DNA of 64,000 nt, taken from assembly GCF_000422205.1 (NCBI RefSeq), contig NZ_ATHV01000004.1, positions 62,001 through 126,000 on the forward strand, in the 5' to 3' direction. The DNA is from Desulfovibrio sp. X2. GTDB taxonomy: Bacteria > Desulfobacterota > Desulfovibrionia > Desulfovibrionales > Desulfovibrionaceae. How positions within the stretch are numbered: position 1 is the first letter of the stretch; each line of letters begins with the position of its first letter. The notes under the pieces are model-generated. The model was not told where the DNA came from, searched no databases, and saw nothing but the letters and a program-made list of their open reading frames with translations. This document shows positions 37,001 through 45,473 of the stretch, in pieces. A program made the position numbers and the translations under genes.

Positions 37001-38608
37001 ATGCCCCCCTTCGTGCAAAACACCCTGAACACGATCAACTCCTTCTGGGGCAAGCGCACCGCTTCGCAGCGCATCCTCATCGGGGGCCTGGCGGCCTCGG
37101 TGGTCATCGCCTTCGTGGTCATGGTCTACTTCCTCAACAGGCCCGACTGGAAGGTCCTCTACTCCAAGCTCTACGCCGAGGACGCGAGCCGCATCGTGAC
37201 CCTGCTGCAGGGCCAGAAGGTGCCCTACAAGCTGTCCGACAACGGCACCACCATCCTCGTCCCGGCCGACCAGGTCTACAACCTGCGCCTGAAGATCGCG
37301 GGCGACGGCATGGTCCACGGCCAGGGCCTCGGCTTCGAGCTCTTCGACGAGGTCAAGATCGGACAGACGGACTTCGTGCAGCACATCAACTACATGCGCG
37401 CGCTGCAGGGCGAACTGGCGCGCACGATCATGGAGTTCCCCGAGGTCGAGAGGGCCCGCGTGCACCTCTCCATCCCGTCGAAGTCCCTGTTCATCGAGGA
37501 CCAGATCCCGCCCTCCGCCTCGGTCATCCTCCAGCTGCGCGAGGGGCAGAAGCTGCAGCAGAAGCAGCTCCTGGCCATCTCGAACCTGGTGGCCTCGGCC
37601 GTGGAGGGGCTCAAGAAGTCCGGCATCACCATCGCGGACACGCGCGGCCAGGTGCTCTTCCATCCCGAGGACGACGACTCCCTGGAAGGCATGACCACGG
37701 CCCAGCTCGACTACAAGGCCAACCTCGAGAAGAGCCTCGAGAAGCGCATCGAGCAGCTGCTTCTGCCCATCGTGGGCGGTCCGGGCAAGGTCGTGGCCCG
37801 CGTCAACGCCGACGTGGACTACTCGCAGAAGACCATCAAGCGCGAGCTGTACGACCCGGCCTCCTCGGTGGTGCGCTCCGAGACCCGCTCCCAGGAGTCC
37901 AACCAGGGCCGCGCCAACATCGACGGCGGCGTGCCCGACCCCAATTTCCGCGGTGACGGCTACAACGGCTCCCTCTCCACCCAGAAGGGCGAGCGCGAGA
38001 CCCGCACCACCAACTACGAGATCAACAAGGAAGAGCAGCAGATCGTGGACGCCGTGGGAGAGTTGAAACGCCTCTCCATCGCGGTTATCGTCGACGGCAC
38101 GTACAAGGACGGCGGCAAGGCCGGGGAAGGCCAGAAGGTCTTCGTGCCCAGAAGCGCCGAGCAGATGACGCAGATCAAGCAGCTGGTGGAGAACGCCGTG
38201 GGCTTCGAGCAGAAGCGCGGCGACAGCATCGAGGTCACCTCGGTCTCCTTCGGCGGCCCGGACCTCTTCGCCGAGCCGAGCCTGCTGCAGACCATGCTCG
38301 AGTACATGCAGCGCCTGGGCAAGCCCTTCCTCAACGGCCTCCTGATCTTCCTCTTCCTCATCCTGGTGGTGCGGCCGGTCGTCCTGGCGCTCATCAAGCC
38401 CCGCGTGGCCGAGGAGGAGGTCGAGGAGCTGGTCAGCCTGCCCGATGCCGAGGAGCGCCTGGCGCTCGAGGAAGGCGTCGAGGAAGAGGCGCTCGATCTG
38501 CAGCGCCGCCTGGAGAACGCCAAGGCGCAGGCCCTGCAGCTCTCCGAGCAGGACATGGACCAGGCCGTGGCCGTCCTCAAAAGCTGGCTCAAGCAGGAGG
38601 CCGCCTAA
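37001..38608 (+). CDS. fliF: Flagellar MS-ring protein FliF
   Basis: FliF forms the inner-membrane MS ring that holds the motor and export gate. The 535-residue product has a first membrane span at ~24-44 and periplasmic ring-building motifs (GLGFELFDEVKIGQTDFVQ, ARVHLSIPSKSLF). The second span lies near residues 445-465, followed by a cytoplasmic tail whose last ~30 residues bind FliG (LQLSEQDMDQAVAVLKSWL). The ATG follows GGAGGACC, and the TAA touches the ATG of fliG. Confidence 0.97.
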   Translation: MPPFVQNTLNTINSFWGKRTASQRILIGGLAASVVIAFVVMVYFLNRPDWKVLYSKLYAEDASRIVTLLQGQKVPYKLSDNGTTILVPADQVYNLRLKIAGDGMVHGQGLGFELFDEVKIGQTDFVQHINYMRALQGELARTIMEFPEVERARVHLSIPSKSLFIEDQIPPSASVILQLREGQKLQQKQLLAISNLVASAVEGLKKSGITIADTRGQVLFHPEDDDSLEGMTTAQLDYKANLEKSLEKRIEQLLLPIVGGPGKVVARVNADVDYSQKTIKRELYDPASSVVRSETRSQESNQGRANIDGGVPDPNFRGDGYNGSLSTQKGERETRTTNYEINKEEQQIVDAVGELKRLSIAVIVDGTYKDGGKAGEGQKVFVPRSAEQMTQIKQLVENAVGFEQKRGDSIEVTSVSFGGPDLFAEPSLLQTMLEYMQRLGKPFLNGLLIFLFLILVVRPVVLALIKPRVAEEEVEELVSLPDAEERLALEEGVEEEALDLQRRLENAKAQALQLSEQDMDQAVAVLKSWLKQEAA

Positions 38609-39619
38609 ATGGCGCAGCAGCAGAGCGCTTTCTCCGGACCGCAGAAATCCGCGATCCTGCTCCTCGCCCTGGGCGAGAAGTTCACCGCCGAGGCCTTCAA
38701 GCGCATGGAACGCGCCGAGATCGCCACGGTCTCCAAGGCCATGCTCCAAATGGAGTCCGTGCCCAAGGAGCAGGTGGAAGAGGTCCTGCGCGAGTACAAC
38801 GAGACCCTGGCCTACGGCCACGAGCTGCTCATGGGCGGCCCGGAGCAGGTCAAGCGGCTGCTGACCAAGGCCCTGGACGGCGACACCGCGAAATACATCA
38901 TGGACCAGCTCGACCTCGAGGCAGGGCCCGCGCCCTTCCGCGAGCTCGAGAACGTCTCCCCGCGCATCCTGGCGCAGATCCTGCGCAACGAGCATCCCCA
39001 GACCCTGGCCCTGATCCTCGGCCACCTGCACCCGGACCAGGCCGCGGAGCTTCTGCAGAGCCTGCCCGCCGGCGTGCGCGCCGAGGTCCTCATGCGCCTG
39101 GCCAAGCTCGAGGCCGTGGCCGAGGAGATGCTCATGGAGGTCGACAAGGTGCTGCAGTCGCAGCTCATCGCCATGGGCGGCAAGGAAGGCAAGAAGGTCG
39201 GCGGCGTCAACTCCGTGGCGGAGATCCTGAACGCCGTGGACCGCCAGACCGAGGAGGAGGTCCTCTCCGAGATCGAGGAGGAGTCCGCCCAGATGGCCGA
39301 GGAGATCAGGAACCTCATGTTCGTCTTCGAGGACGTGAAGGCCCTGGACGACCGCTCCATCCGCGAACTCCTGAAGGAGGTCTCCAACGACGAACTGACC
39401 CTGGCGCTCAAGGGCGCCTCGGACGACCTCAAGGAGAAGTTCTTCAAGAACCTGTCCGAACGCGCCGCGACCATGATCAAGGAAGACCTGGAGATCATGG
39501 GTCCCGTGCGCCTGGCCGACGTGGAAGGCGCGCAGCAGAACGTGGTCAAGGCCGTGCGCAGGCTCGAGGCCGAGGGCCGCATAGTCGTGGGCAGGGGCTC
39601 GGGCGATGTCTTCATCTAG
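38609..39619 (+). CDS. fliG: Flagellar motor switch protein FliG
   Basis: FliG is the C-ring subunit that interacts with stator MotA. The 336-residue product has the FliF-binding N domain (SGPQKSAILLLALGEKFTAE), a middle domain with NEHPQTLALILGHLHPDQAAEL (EHPQ motif near residue 130), and a C-terminal domain with the torque-helix charges (DDRSIRELLKEVSNDELTLA). The start is directly after the fliF stop. The 3' end overlaps fliH by 14 bases. Confidence 0.97.
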   Translation: MAQQQSAFSGPQKSAILLLALGEKFTAEAFKRMERAEIATVSKAMLQMESVPKEQVEEVLREYNETLAYGHELLMGGPEQVKRLLTKALDGDTAKYIMDQLDLEAGPAPFRELENVSPRILAQILRNEHPQTLALILGHLHPDQAAELLQSLPAGVRAEVLMRLAKLEAVAEEMLMEVDKVLQSQLIAMGGKEGKKVGGVNSVAEILNAVDRQTEEEVLSEIEEESAQMAEEIRNLMFVFEDVKALDDRSIRELLKEVSNDELTLALKGASDDLKEKFFKNLSERAATMIKEDLEIMGPVRLADVEGAQQNVVKAVRRLEAEGRIVVGRGSGDVFI

Positions 39620-40421
39620 CGACAAGGAAGCCGGCGGCTCCAAGGGGCTCGGCCCCATCACCGGCCGCGTCTTCCTGGGCGTGGACACGCCCGGGCCGGA
39701 CATGGCCACCATCCAGGAGCTCGAGGGCAAGCGCAAGCTCGTCTGGGACCAGGCGACCAACACCGAGCTCGTGGAGCGGGTCAAGCAGAAGGCCCGGTCC
39801 ATGGCCCGCGAGATCCTGGAGGAGGCCCGCGCCGAGGCCGAGAGGATCAAGGAGGCCGCGCGCGGCGAGGGCTTCCAGCAGGGGCTCGAGCAGGCGCGCG
39901 AGCAGGTGGAGCAGGAGCAGACCGCCCTGGCCGAGGCCGTGGGCAACGCCCTCTCCGCCATCCGCGGCCAGGCCCGCCAGGTCTGGACGGCGCAGCGCGC
40001 CGACTTCGTCGCCCTCATCCGCATGGCCGTGGAGAAGACCGTGAACGCGGAGATGTCCGAGCGCCGCCGCGAGATCCTGGAAAATCTCGTGGACCAGGCG
40101 CTGGAGACCATCGACTCCATGCGCGGCCTGACCATCCGCGCCCGGCCCGAGGAGGCCGAGCTGCTGACGGCCATCCTGAACCACGTGGCCGAACGCTTCC
40201 CCGAGCTCAAGAGCTACCGCGTGAAGCCCGACGAATCCCTGACGCTCGGCGGCATGGTCATCGAGTCCGCGGACGGCATGGTGGACAACACCCTGGCCAC
40301 GCGCTGGGCCGCGGTGGAAAAGATCTTCGCCCACTTAGAGCAGAGCGACCCGGGCCAGGCCCCGGCCTTCCCGGACGAGCCCGCCCCGGCATCCAACGCG
40401 GCCCCCGGCGGCAAGGAATAG
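39606..40421 (+). CDS. fliH: Flagellar assembly protein FliH
   Basis: FliH regulates the export ATPase FliI and ties it to the C ring. The 271-residue product has a variable N terminus with a VFLGVDTPGP stretch, a long Ala/Glu/Gln-rich coiled coil (residues ~45-125), and a C-terminal FliH/HrpE-type domain (VIESADGMVDNTLATRWAAV). Its ATG lies inside the end of fliG, so translation is coupled. It ends with a Pro/Ala-rich tail 3 bases before fliI. Confidence 0.93.
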   Translation: MSSSSDKEAGGSKGLGPITGRVFLGVDTPGPDMATIQELEGKRKLVWDQATNTELVERVKQKARSMAREILEEARAEAERIKEAARGEGFQQGLEQAREQVEQEQTALAEAVGNALSAIRGQARQVWTAQRADFVALIRMAVEKTVNAEMSERRREILENLVDQALETIDSMRGLTIRARPEEAELLTAILNHVAERFPELKSYRVKPDESLTLGGMVIESADGMVDNTLATRWAAVEKIFAHLEQSDPGQAPAFPDEPAPASNAAPGGKE

Positions 40422-40424
40422 CCC

Positions 40425-41864
40425 GTGGACCCGCGCGGCTGCATGCGCCTTCTGGGCAACACCGAGCCCTCCAAGTCCTACGGCAAGGTCACCAAGGTCG
40501 TGGGCCTCATCGCCGAGGGCCGGGGCGTCAAGGCCCCGCTCGGCTCGGTCTGCCACCTCCTGCCCGAGGAGAAGTCCGGCGAGGGCATCCCGGCCGAGGT
40601 CGTGGGGTTCCGCGACGGCGCCCTGCTCTTCCTGCCCTACTCGGAGCTGCGCGGCATCCGCCCGGGCTCGCTCATCCAGAATTCCTCCCTGCCGCCGCTC
40701 ATGCCCGTGGGCAAGGGCTTCCTCGGCCGCGCCGTGGACGCCTTCGGCCAGCCCCTGGACCGCAGCGGGGCCATCGCGCCGGACGACTACTACCCGCTGT
40801 ACAACGAGCCGCCCAACCCCCTGGACCGCCCCCGCATCTCCGAGCGCCTGGACGTGGGCGTGCGCGCGGTCAACAGCCTGCTGACGCTCGGCAAGGGCCA
40901 GCGCGTGGGCATCATGGCGGGCTCGGGCGTGGGCAAGTCCACCCTGCTCGGCATGATGGCCCGCTACACCAAGGCCGACGTCAACGTCATCTGCCTGGTG
41001 GGCGAGCGCGGCCGCGAGGTGGTGGAGTTCATGGAGCGCGACCTGGGCCCCGAGGGCATGAAGCGCTCGGTGCTGGTCATCGCCACCTCGGACCAGTCGC
41101 CGCTGGTGCGCATGCGCTGCGCCTACGCGGCCACGGCCATGGCCGAACATTTCCGCGACCAGGGCAAGGACGTGCTCCTGATGATGGACTCCGTGACCCG
41201 CTTCTGCATGGCGGGCCGCGAGGTGGGCCTGGCCGCGGGCGAGCCGCCCACGCGCGGCGGCTACACGCCCTCGGTCTTCTCGGCCCTGCCCAAGCTCCTG
41301 GAGCGCGCCGGGCGCAACGCGCTCGGCTCCATCACCGGCATCTACACCGTGCTCGTGGACGGCGACGACCTGACCGAGCCCATCGCGGACGCCACCCGCT
41401 CCATCCTCGACGGCCACATCGTGCTCACACGCGACCTCGCGGACCAGGGCCACTACCCGTCCATCGACGTGCTGCGCTCGGTCTCCAGGCTTCGCTCGGA
41501 CATCACCTCCAAGCCCGAGCAGCACGCGGGCCGCGTGCTCATCAGGAACCTTTCCGCCTACCGCCGCGTGGAGGACATGATCAACATCGGCGCCTACGCG
41601 CGCGGCTCCAACCCGGAGATCGACCTGGCCATCTCCATGGTCGGCCCCATCAACGACTTCCTGCGCCAGCTGGTGGACGATCCCTCGCCCATGGACGACA
41701 GCATGAGCCGCATGGTGGCCCTGGCGGTCAAGGCCGATCCCCAGGCCGGGCAGCAGCAGCCGCAAGGCCAGCCTCAGCAGCCCGCGAAGACCGCCAAGCC
41801 GCAGCCGAAGCAGCAGAAAGTCCAGCCCCAGCAGCCCCAGAAGCCGCCCGGCTTCAAGAAGTAG
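40425..41864 (+). CDS. fliI: Flagellum-specific ATPase FliI
   Basis: FliI powers flagellar protein export from the cytoplasmic side. The 479-residue product has the F1-type core: Walker A AGSGVGKST (residues 165-173), Walker B near VLLMMDSVTRF, and the arginine-rich SRLRSDITSK segment. The start, 3 bases after fliH and annotated at GTG, is fixed by spacing. The last ~43 residues (from 437) form an odd Gln/Pro/Lys-rich tail (GQPQQPAKTAKPQPKQQK). No fliJ follows; the next gene is an unrelated hydrolase. Confidence 0.95.
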   Translation: MDPRGCMRLLGNTEPSKSYGKVTKVVGLIAEGRGVKAPLGSVCHLLPEEKSGEGIPAEVVGFRDGALLFLPYSELRGIRPGSLIQNSSLPPLMPVGKGFLGRAVDAFGQPLDRSGAIAPDDYYPLYNEPPNPLDRPRISERLDVGVRAVNSLLTLGKGQRVGIMAGSGVGKSTLLGMMARYTKADVNVICLVGERGREVVEFMERDLGPEGMKRSVLVIATSDQSPLVRMRCAYAATAMAEHFRDQGKDVLLMMDSVTRFCMAGREVGLAAGEPPTRGGYTPSVFSALPKLLERAGRNALGSITGIYTVLVDGDDLTEPIADATRSILDGHIVLTRDLADQGHYPSIDVLRSVSRLRSDITSKPEQHAGRVLIRNLSAYRRVEDMINIGAYARGSNPEIDLAISMVGPINDFLRQLVDDPSPMDDSMSRMVALAVKADPQAGQQQPQGQPQQPAKTAKPQPKQQKVQPQQPQKPPGFKK

Positions 41865-42005
41865 CCGCGCGCATCCGCCGGGCCTTGACCGCCCCGCCCT
41901 CTTTCCCGTTGAGCGCGGGGCCGATGGCGGGTATCATGCCTTCTTCGTCTCCCCTGCCCGCCGCACGCGGGCCGCGCGGCAAGCGCGCGGAGGCGAGGAG
42001 AGCCC

Positions 42006-42836
42006 ATGCCCTTCCTGGAACGAGACGGACTGCGCCTGCACTACGAAGACTCCGGCCCGCCCGCGGCAGGACCCGACGCCGCGGTTTCCCCGGCCGGGGG
42101 CCTCCCCCTGCTCTTCATCCACGGCAACTCCTGCGACGGAACCTTCTTCGCGCCGCTGACGGAGCGCTTCGCCCCGGCGCGGCGCTGCATCGTCCCGGAC
42201 CTGCGCGGCCACGGCCAGAGCGACGCGCCCGAGGACGCGGCCTACACCTACCACGCCTTCACCGACGACCTGGCCGCGCTCTGCCGCTCGCTGCGCGTGC
42301 CGCGCGTCGTGGCCGTGGGCCACAGCATGGGCGGGGCCGTGGCCGTGCGACTGGCCGCGTCCCGGCCGGACCTCGTGGCCGGGCTGGCCGCCCTGGACTC
42401 CACCCTGCTGCCTCCGCCCGGGCTCGAGCTCTGGCTCGACCCGCTGCTCCGAAAGCTCGCCGCCGCGCCGGACGCATCGCCCATGCGCGACTTCTACGAG
42501 CCCCTCTTCGGCCCCGAGGACGACCCGGTCCGCAGGCAGGAGATCGTGGCCCGGCTGGAGTGCACCCCGCGCCACGTGGTCCTGGCCCTCATGGACCTCT
42601 TCCGCGACCCGGACTACGAATCCGCCCTGCGCAGCGCGCGCTGCCCCCTGCTCTACGTGAGCGCGAACCGCCACCGCACGGACTGGACCGCCCTGCGCCG
42701 CCTGGCGCCCCAGACGCGCTTCGCCCAGGCCGCCCTCTCCGGCCACTTCCTGCCCCTCGAGGTCCCGGAGCAGATCGGCCCCATGCTCGGGCGATTCCTG
42801 GCCAACCTCGGGACAGTGCCTGCCCCGGGGGCCTGA
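42006..42836 (+). CDS. Alpha/beta-fold hydrolase
   Basis: The 276-residue protein is a classic alpha/beta hydrolase. The oxyanion region FIHGNSCDG is followed by the nucleophile elbow GHSMGGAV with its Ser, an acidic residue in the later DLFRDPDYE region or near it, and the catalytic His in SGHFLPLEVPEQI near the C terminus. A central segment (residues ~125-190) forms the lid. Substrate unknown; esterase or lipase-like activity is likely. The MocR-type regulator begins 14 bases later, so the two are probably co-transcribed. Start ATG follows GAGGAGA. Confidence 0.9.
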   Translation: MPFLERDGLRLHYEDSGPPAAGPDAAVSPAGGLPLLFIHGNSCDGTFFAPLTERFAPARRCIVPDLRGHGQSDAPEDAAYTYHAFTDDLAALCRSLRVPRVVAVGHSMGGAVAVRLAASRPDLVAGLAALDSTLLPPPGLELWLDPLLRKLAAAPDASPMRDFYEPLFGPEDDPVRRQEIVARLECTPRHVVLALMDLFRDPDYESALRSARCPLLYVSANRHRTDWTALRRLAPQTRFAQAALSGHFLPLEVPEQIGPMLGRFLANLGTVPAPGA

Positions 42837-42850
42837 AGAAGGCCTCGGCC

Positions 42851-44293
42851 GTGTACGCCCTCCACCCCGACGTCCCCGAGCCGCTGTACGCCCAGCTCGC
42901 CCGCCAGATGCGCGAGCGCGTGCTCGCGGGACGTCTGGCCGCGGACGAGCGGCTGCCCTCGGTGCGCGCCCTGGCCGCCGAGCTCGGCCTCGGCCGCAAC
43001 ACGGTGGAGGCCGCCTACCAGGAGCTCCTGGCCGAGGGCTACATCCACACCCGGCCGCGCAGCGGCTACTTCGTCTCCGCCCTGGACCAGGACGCCCTGC
43101 CCCCGGGCCGCGCGCCCGGAAAACGGCCCGCGCAGAAGCCCCCCGAGGCGGACGGGCCGGGGACGGCCGACCTCCCGCCCGCGCGCTACGATTTCCACCC
43201 GGCCAGGCTCGATACGGCAATCTTCCCCGCGCCGCTGTGGCGCAGATATTTCCTCGAAATCCTGCGCGAGAGCGGCCGCGATCTCGCCGCCTACGGCGGG
43301 ATGCAGGGCGATCTCGGGCTTCGCGCCCGCATCCGCGACTACCTCGAGCGCTCGCGCGGCGTCGTCTGCTCCCTGGACCAGGTCGTGGTCTGCGCGGGGC
43401 TGCAACACTCCCTTGCCGTCGTCGCCGACCTCCTGCGCGAGACCCACTCCCGCGCCGCCGTGGAGAACCCGGGCTACTTCCTGCCCCGCTCGGTCCTCGC
43501 CAACAGCGGATGGGACATCGTCCCCGTGCCCGTGGGGGAGGACGGCATGGACCTCGAGGCGCTTCGCGAAAGCGGCTGCCGCCTGGCCTACGTCACCCCC
43601 TCGCACCAGTTCCCGCTCGGCCGCGTCATGCCCGTGGCGAGCCGCCTCAAGCTCCTCGAATGGGCGCGCGCGGGCGGCAACGTGATCTTCGAGGACGACT
43701 ACGACAGCGAGCTGCGCTACCAGGGCTCGCCGGTCAGGAGCCTGCAGGGCCTCGCCCCGGGGGCGGACGTGGTCTACGCCGGGACCTTCTCGAAGATCCT
43801 CTCGCCCTCTCTGCGCCTGAGCTACATGGTCCTGCCGCCGTCCCTGCTGCCCGCCTTCCGGGCGCGCTTCGGCGACTACCAGGACTCGGCCTCCCTGCTC
43901 GAACAGCGGACCCTGGCCCGGTTCATGGAGCGCGGCCACTGGGAACGGCACATCCGCCGCGCGCGCACGCTCTGCAAGCGGCGACACAACGCCCTCCTCG
44001 CGGCCGTGACCCGCCACTTCAGGCCCGAACGGCCCGGGGAGGGGGCCGAGGTCATCGGACAGGGCGCGGGGCTGCACGTGGTCCTCGCCCTGCCGCGCTC
44101 GGCCCCGCCCGAGGCCGAGGTCGTGCGCCGGGCCGCGCGGGCGGGCATCCGCCTCGTCCCCTTCGCCGCCACCCTGGCCGAGGGCACGGCGCACGGCGAC
44201 GGCCGCGCCCTGCTCCTCCTCGGCTTCGGGGCACTCGCGCCCGAGGCGCTGGACGAGGGCATGGCGCTCCTGGCCTCGCTCTGCCGCGGATGA
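42851..44293 (+). CDS. MocR-type PLP-dependent transcriptional regulator
   Basis: I chose the GTG at 42851, with AAGAAGG upstream. The 480-residue product has a GntR winged helix (PLYAQLARQMRERVL, LPSVRALAAELGLGRNTVEA, residues ~9-75) fused to an aminotransferase-like PLP domain: NPGYFLPRSVL, FEDDYDSELRY and the Schiff-base lysine in GTFSKILSPSLRLSYM. MocR proteins sense vitamin B6, amino acids or related compounds, often activating the gene next door. The target is not evident; the hydrolase upstream or the FMN-binding protein (a pyridoxamine-oxidase fold) downstream are candidates. Confidence 0.92.
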   Translation: MYALHPDVPEPLYAQLARQMRERVLAGRLAADERLPSVRALAAELGLGRNTVEAAYQELLAEGYIHTRPRSGYFVSALDQDALPPGRAPGKRPAQKPPEADGPGTADLPPARYDFHPARLDTAIFPAPLWRRYFLEILRESGRDLAAYGGMQGDLGLRARIRDYLERSRGVVCSLDQVVVCAGLQHSLAVVADLLRETHSRAAVENPGYFLPRSVLANSGWDIVPVPVGEDGMDLEALRESGCRLAYVTPSHQFPLGRVMPVASRLKLLEWARAGGNVIFEDDYDSELRYQGSPVRSLQGLAPGADVVYAGTFSKILSPSLRLSYMVLPPSLLPAFRARFGDYQDSASLLEQRTLARFMERGHWERHIRRARTLCKRRHNALLAAVTRHFRPERPGEGAEVIGQGAGLHVVLALPRSAPPEAEVVRRAARAGIRLVPFAATLAEGTAHGDGRALLLLGFGALAPEALDEGMALLASLCRG

Positions 44294-44437
44294 TCCCGCA
44301 TTTCCCTTCGCTTTCCCCCCGCGCTTCCCGTTCTGCCCCCCCGACTTTTTCGGCATCTGCACCTGTCCATTCCCTGCTCCGTCGCTATGTTCCATCCCGG
44401 CCCCTCCGGGGCGGAAGCGACGACAAGGAGAACGCAG

Positions 44438-44803
44438 ATGATTCCCGAAAAGATGCTCGAGGTCATAAAGAACGAGGGCGTGGCGGCCATCGCCACCCAG
44501 GGCGAGGACGGCCCGCACATGGTCAACACCTGGAACAGCTACCTGAAGATCGTGGACGGCCGCATCGTCGTCCCGGTGGGCGGGATGAACAAGACCGAAC
44601 GGAACCTGGCCGGGGACGACCGCGTGCTGATGACCGTGGGCAGCCGCAAGGTGGCCGGGCGCAACGGCCCGGGCACGGGTTTCCTGATCCGCGGCACCGC
44701 GGCCTTCGAGACCGCCGGGCCGCACTTCGACGCCGTGGCAGGGTTCAAGTGGGCCCGCGCCGCCCTGGTGATCACGGTCGCCTCCGCGGAACAGACCCTC
44801 TAG
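44438..44803 (+). CDS. FMN-binding split-barrel protein (Desulfovibrio FMN-bp type)
   Basis: The 121-residue product matches, from memory, the well-known small FMN-binding protein of Desulfovibrio vulgaris almost along its whole length. Examples are GEDGPHMVNTWNSYLKI, VVPVGGMNKTERNL, GSRKVAGRNGPGTGFLIRG and the C-terminal RAALVITVASAEQTL. It is a one-domain flavin reductase-like barrel that binds FMN and acts in electron transfer; the partner is not settled. The start ATG has AAGGAG at good spacing. Of all genes here it is the best pointer to the lineage. Confidence 0.95.
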   Translation: MIPEKMLEVIKNEGVAAIATQGEDGPHMVNTWNSYLKIVDGRIVVPVGGMNKTERNLAGDDRVLMTVGSRKVAGRNGPGTGFLIRGTAAFETAGPHFDAVAGFKWARAALVITVASAEQTL

Positions 44804-44925
44804 CACGCCGGGACGGGGGCGCGTCGGATAGGGGCGCGCCGCCGCCCCGCCCCCGGCCCGCCCCTGTCCGCCTCACCGGCCCTCCGTCCCTGGACAGTCC
44901 CTCCCGCCTCTCCTATTGTGCTCGC

Positions 44926-45399
44926 ATGCCGCACGCGACCATCGAAATCCTGGGGGTCGTCCCCACTTCCGGCCCCTCTTCCGGCCCTTCTTTCGGCTCG
45001 TCCAACGGCCAAGACGCGGGTCTGCCGCTCTATCTGGCCCAGGTCCCGGCCGGGTTCCCCTCGCCCGCGGAGGACTACATCGACCGCCGCCTGGACCTGA
45101 ACGAGCACCTGGTCAAGAATCCGGCGGCCACCTTCTTCGTGCGCGTCTCCGGCGACTCCATGCGCGACGCGGGGATAACCTCGGGCGACATCCTGGTTGT
45201 GGACCGGTCCCTCGAACCGCGCGACGGCGCCGTGGTGGTCGCGGCCCTGGACGGCGAGCTGACGGTCAAGCGCTTGCGTACACGTCGAGGCCGCCTCTAC
45301 CTGATGCCGGACAACCCGGACTACGCCCCGGTGGAGATCGACCCCGAGGCCTCGTTCACGGTCTGGGGCGTGGTCACCTTCGTCATTCACAAAGCCTAG
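44926..45399 (+). CDS. umuD: UmuD-type SOS mutagenesis protease
   Basis: The 157-residue product is a LexA-like S24 peptidase. The catalytic Ser78 lies in [14 protein letters not shown] and Lys115 in GELTVKRL, as needed for self-cleavage, which probably occurs near Ala31-Gly32 ([15 protein letters not shown]). Cleaved UmuD' joins UmuC as the error-prone polymerase V. The N-terminal arm contains an unusual Ser/Gly/Pro repeat ([12 protein letters not shown]) encoded by 12-bp repeats. A LexA box is not evident upstream, and no SD is visible. umuC begins 74 bases later. Confidence 0.9.
   Translation: MPHATIEILGVVPTSGPSSGPSFGSSNGQDAGLPLYLAQVPAGFPSPAEDYIDRRLDLNEHLVKNPAATFFVRVSGDSMRDAGITSGDILVVDRSLEPRDGAVVVAALDGELTVKRLRTRRGRLYLMPDNPDYAPVEIDPEASFTVWGVVTFVIHKA
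44967..45002 (+). repeat. 12-bp tandem repeat in umuD
   Basis: Three imperfect 12-mers (TTCCGGCCCCTC, TTCCGGCCCTTC, TTTCGGCTCGTC) encode a Ser-Gly-Pro-Ser-type repeat just ahead of the predicted self-cleavage site. In-frame copy changes would lengthen or shorten the cleavable arm. Confidence 0.7.
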
Positions 45400-45451
45400 G
45401 GCACAAAGCCTGGGGCACACGGCCCAGGGCGCACGGCCCAGGGCACGGCCC
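45388..45451 (+). repeat. 14-bp tandem repeat spanning the umuD stop codon
   Basis: CACAAAGCCTAGGG, CACAAAGCCTGGGG, CACACGGCCCAGGG, CGCACGGCCCAGGG and a partial fifth. Unit 1 contains the last umuD codons and the TAG; later units have TGG or CAG at that place. It fills most of the umuD-umuC gap. Confidence 0.8.
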
Positions 45452-45473
45452 CCGAACGTCTCCGGAAACCGCC

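Noticed and set aside
36983-40210. Open minus-strand frame of ~1070 codons antisense to fliF-fliG-fliH
   Set aside because: The plus-strand flagellar genes are certain; the antisense product is low-complexity His/Leu/Asp-rich sequence without a start signal.
44870-44926. LexA box upstream of umuD
   Set aside because: I looked for CTGT-N8-ACAG and GAAC-N4-GTTC type palindromes and found none; CTGGACAG is too short to support a site.
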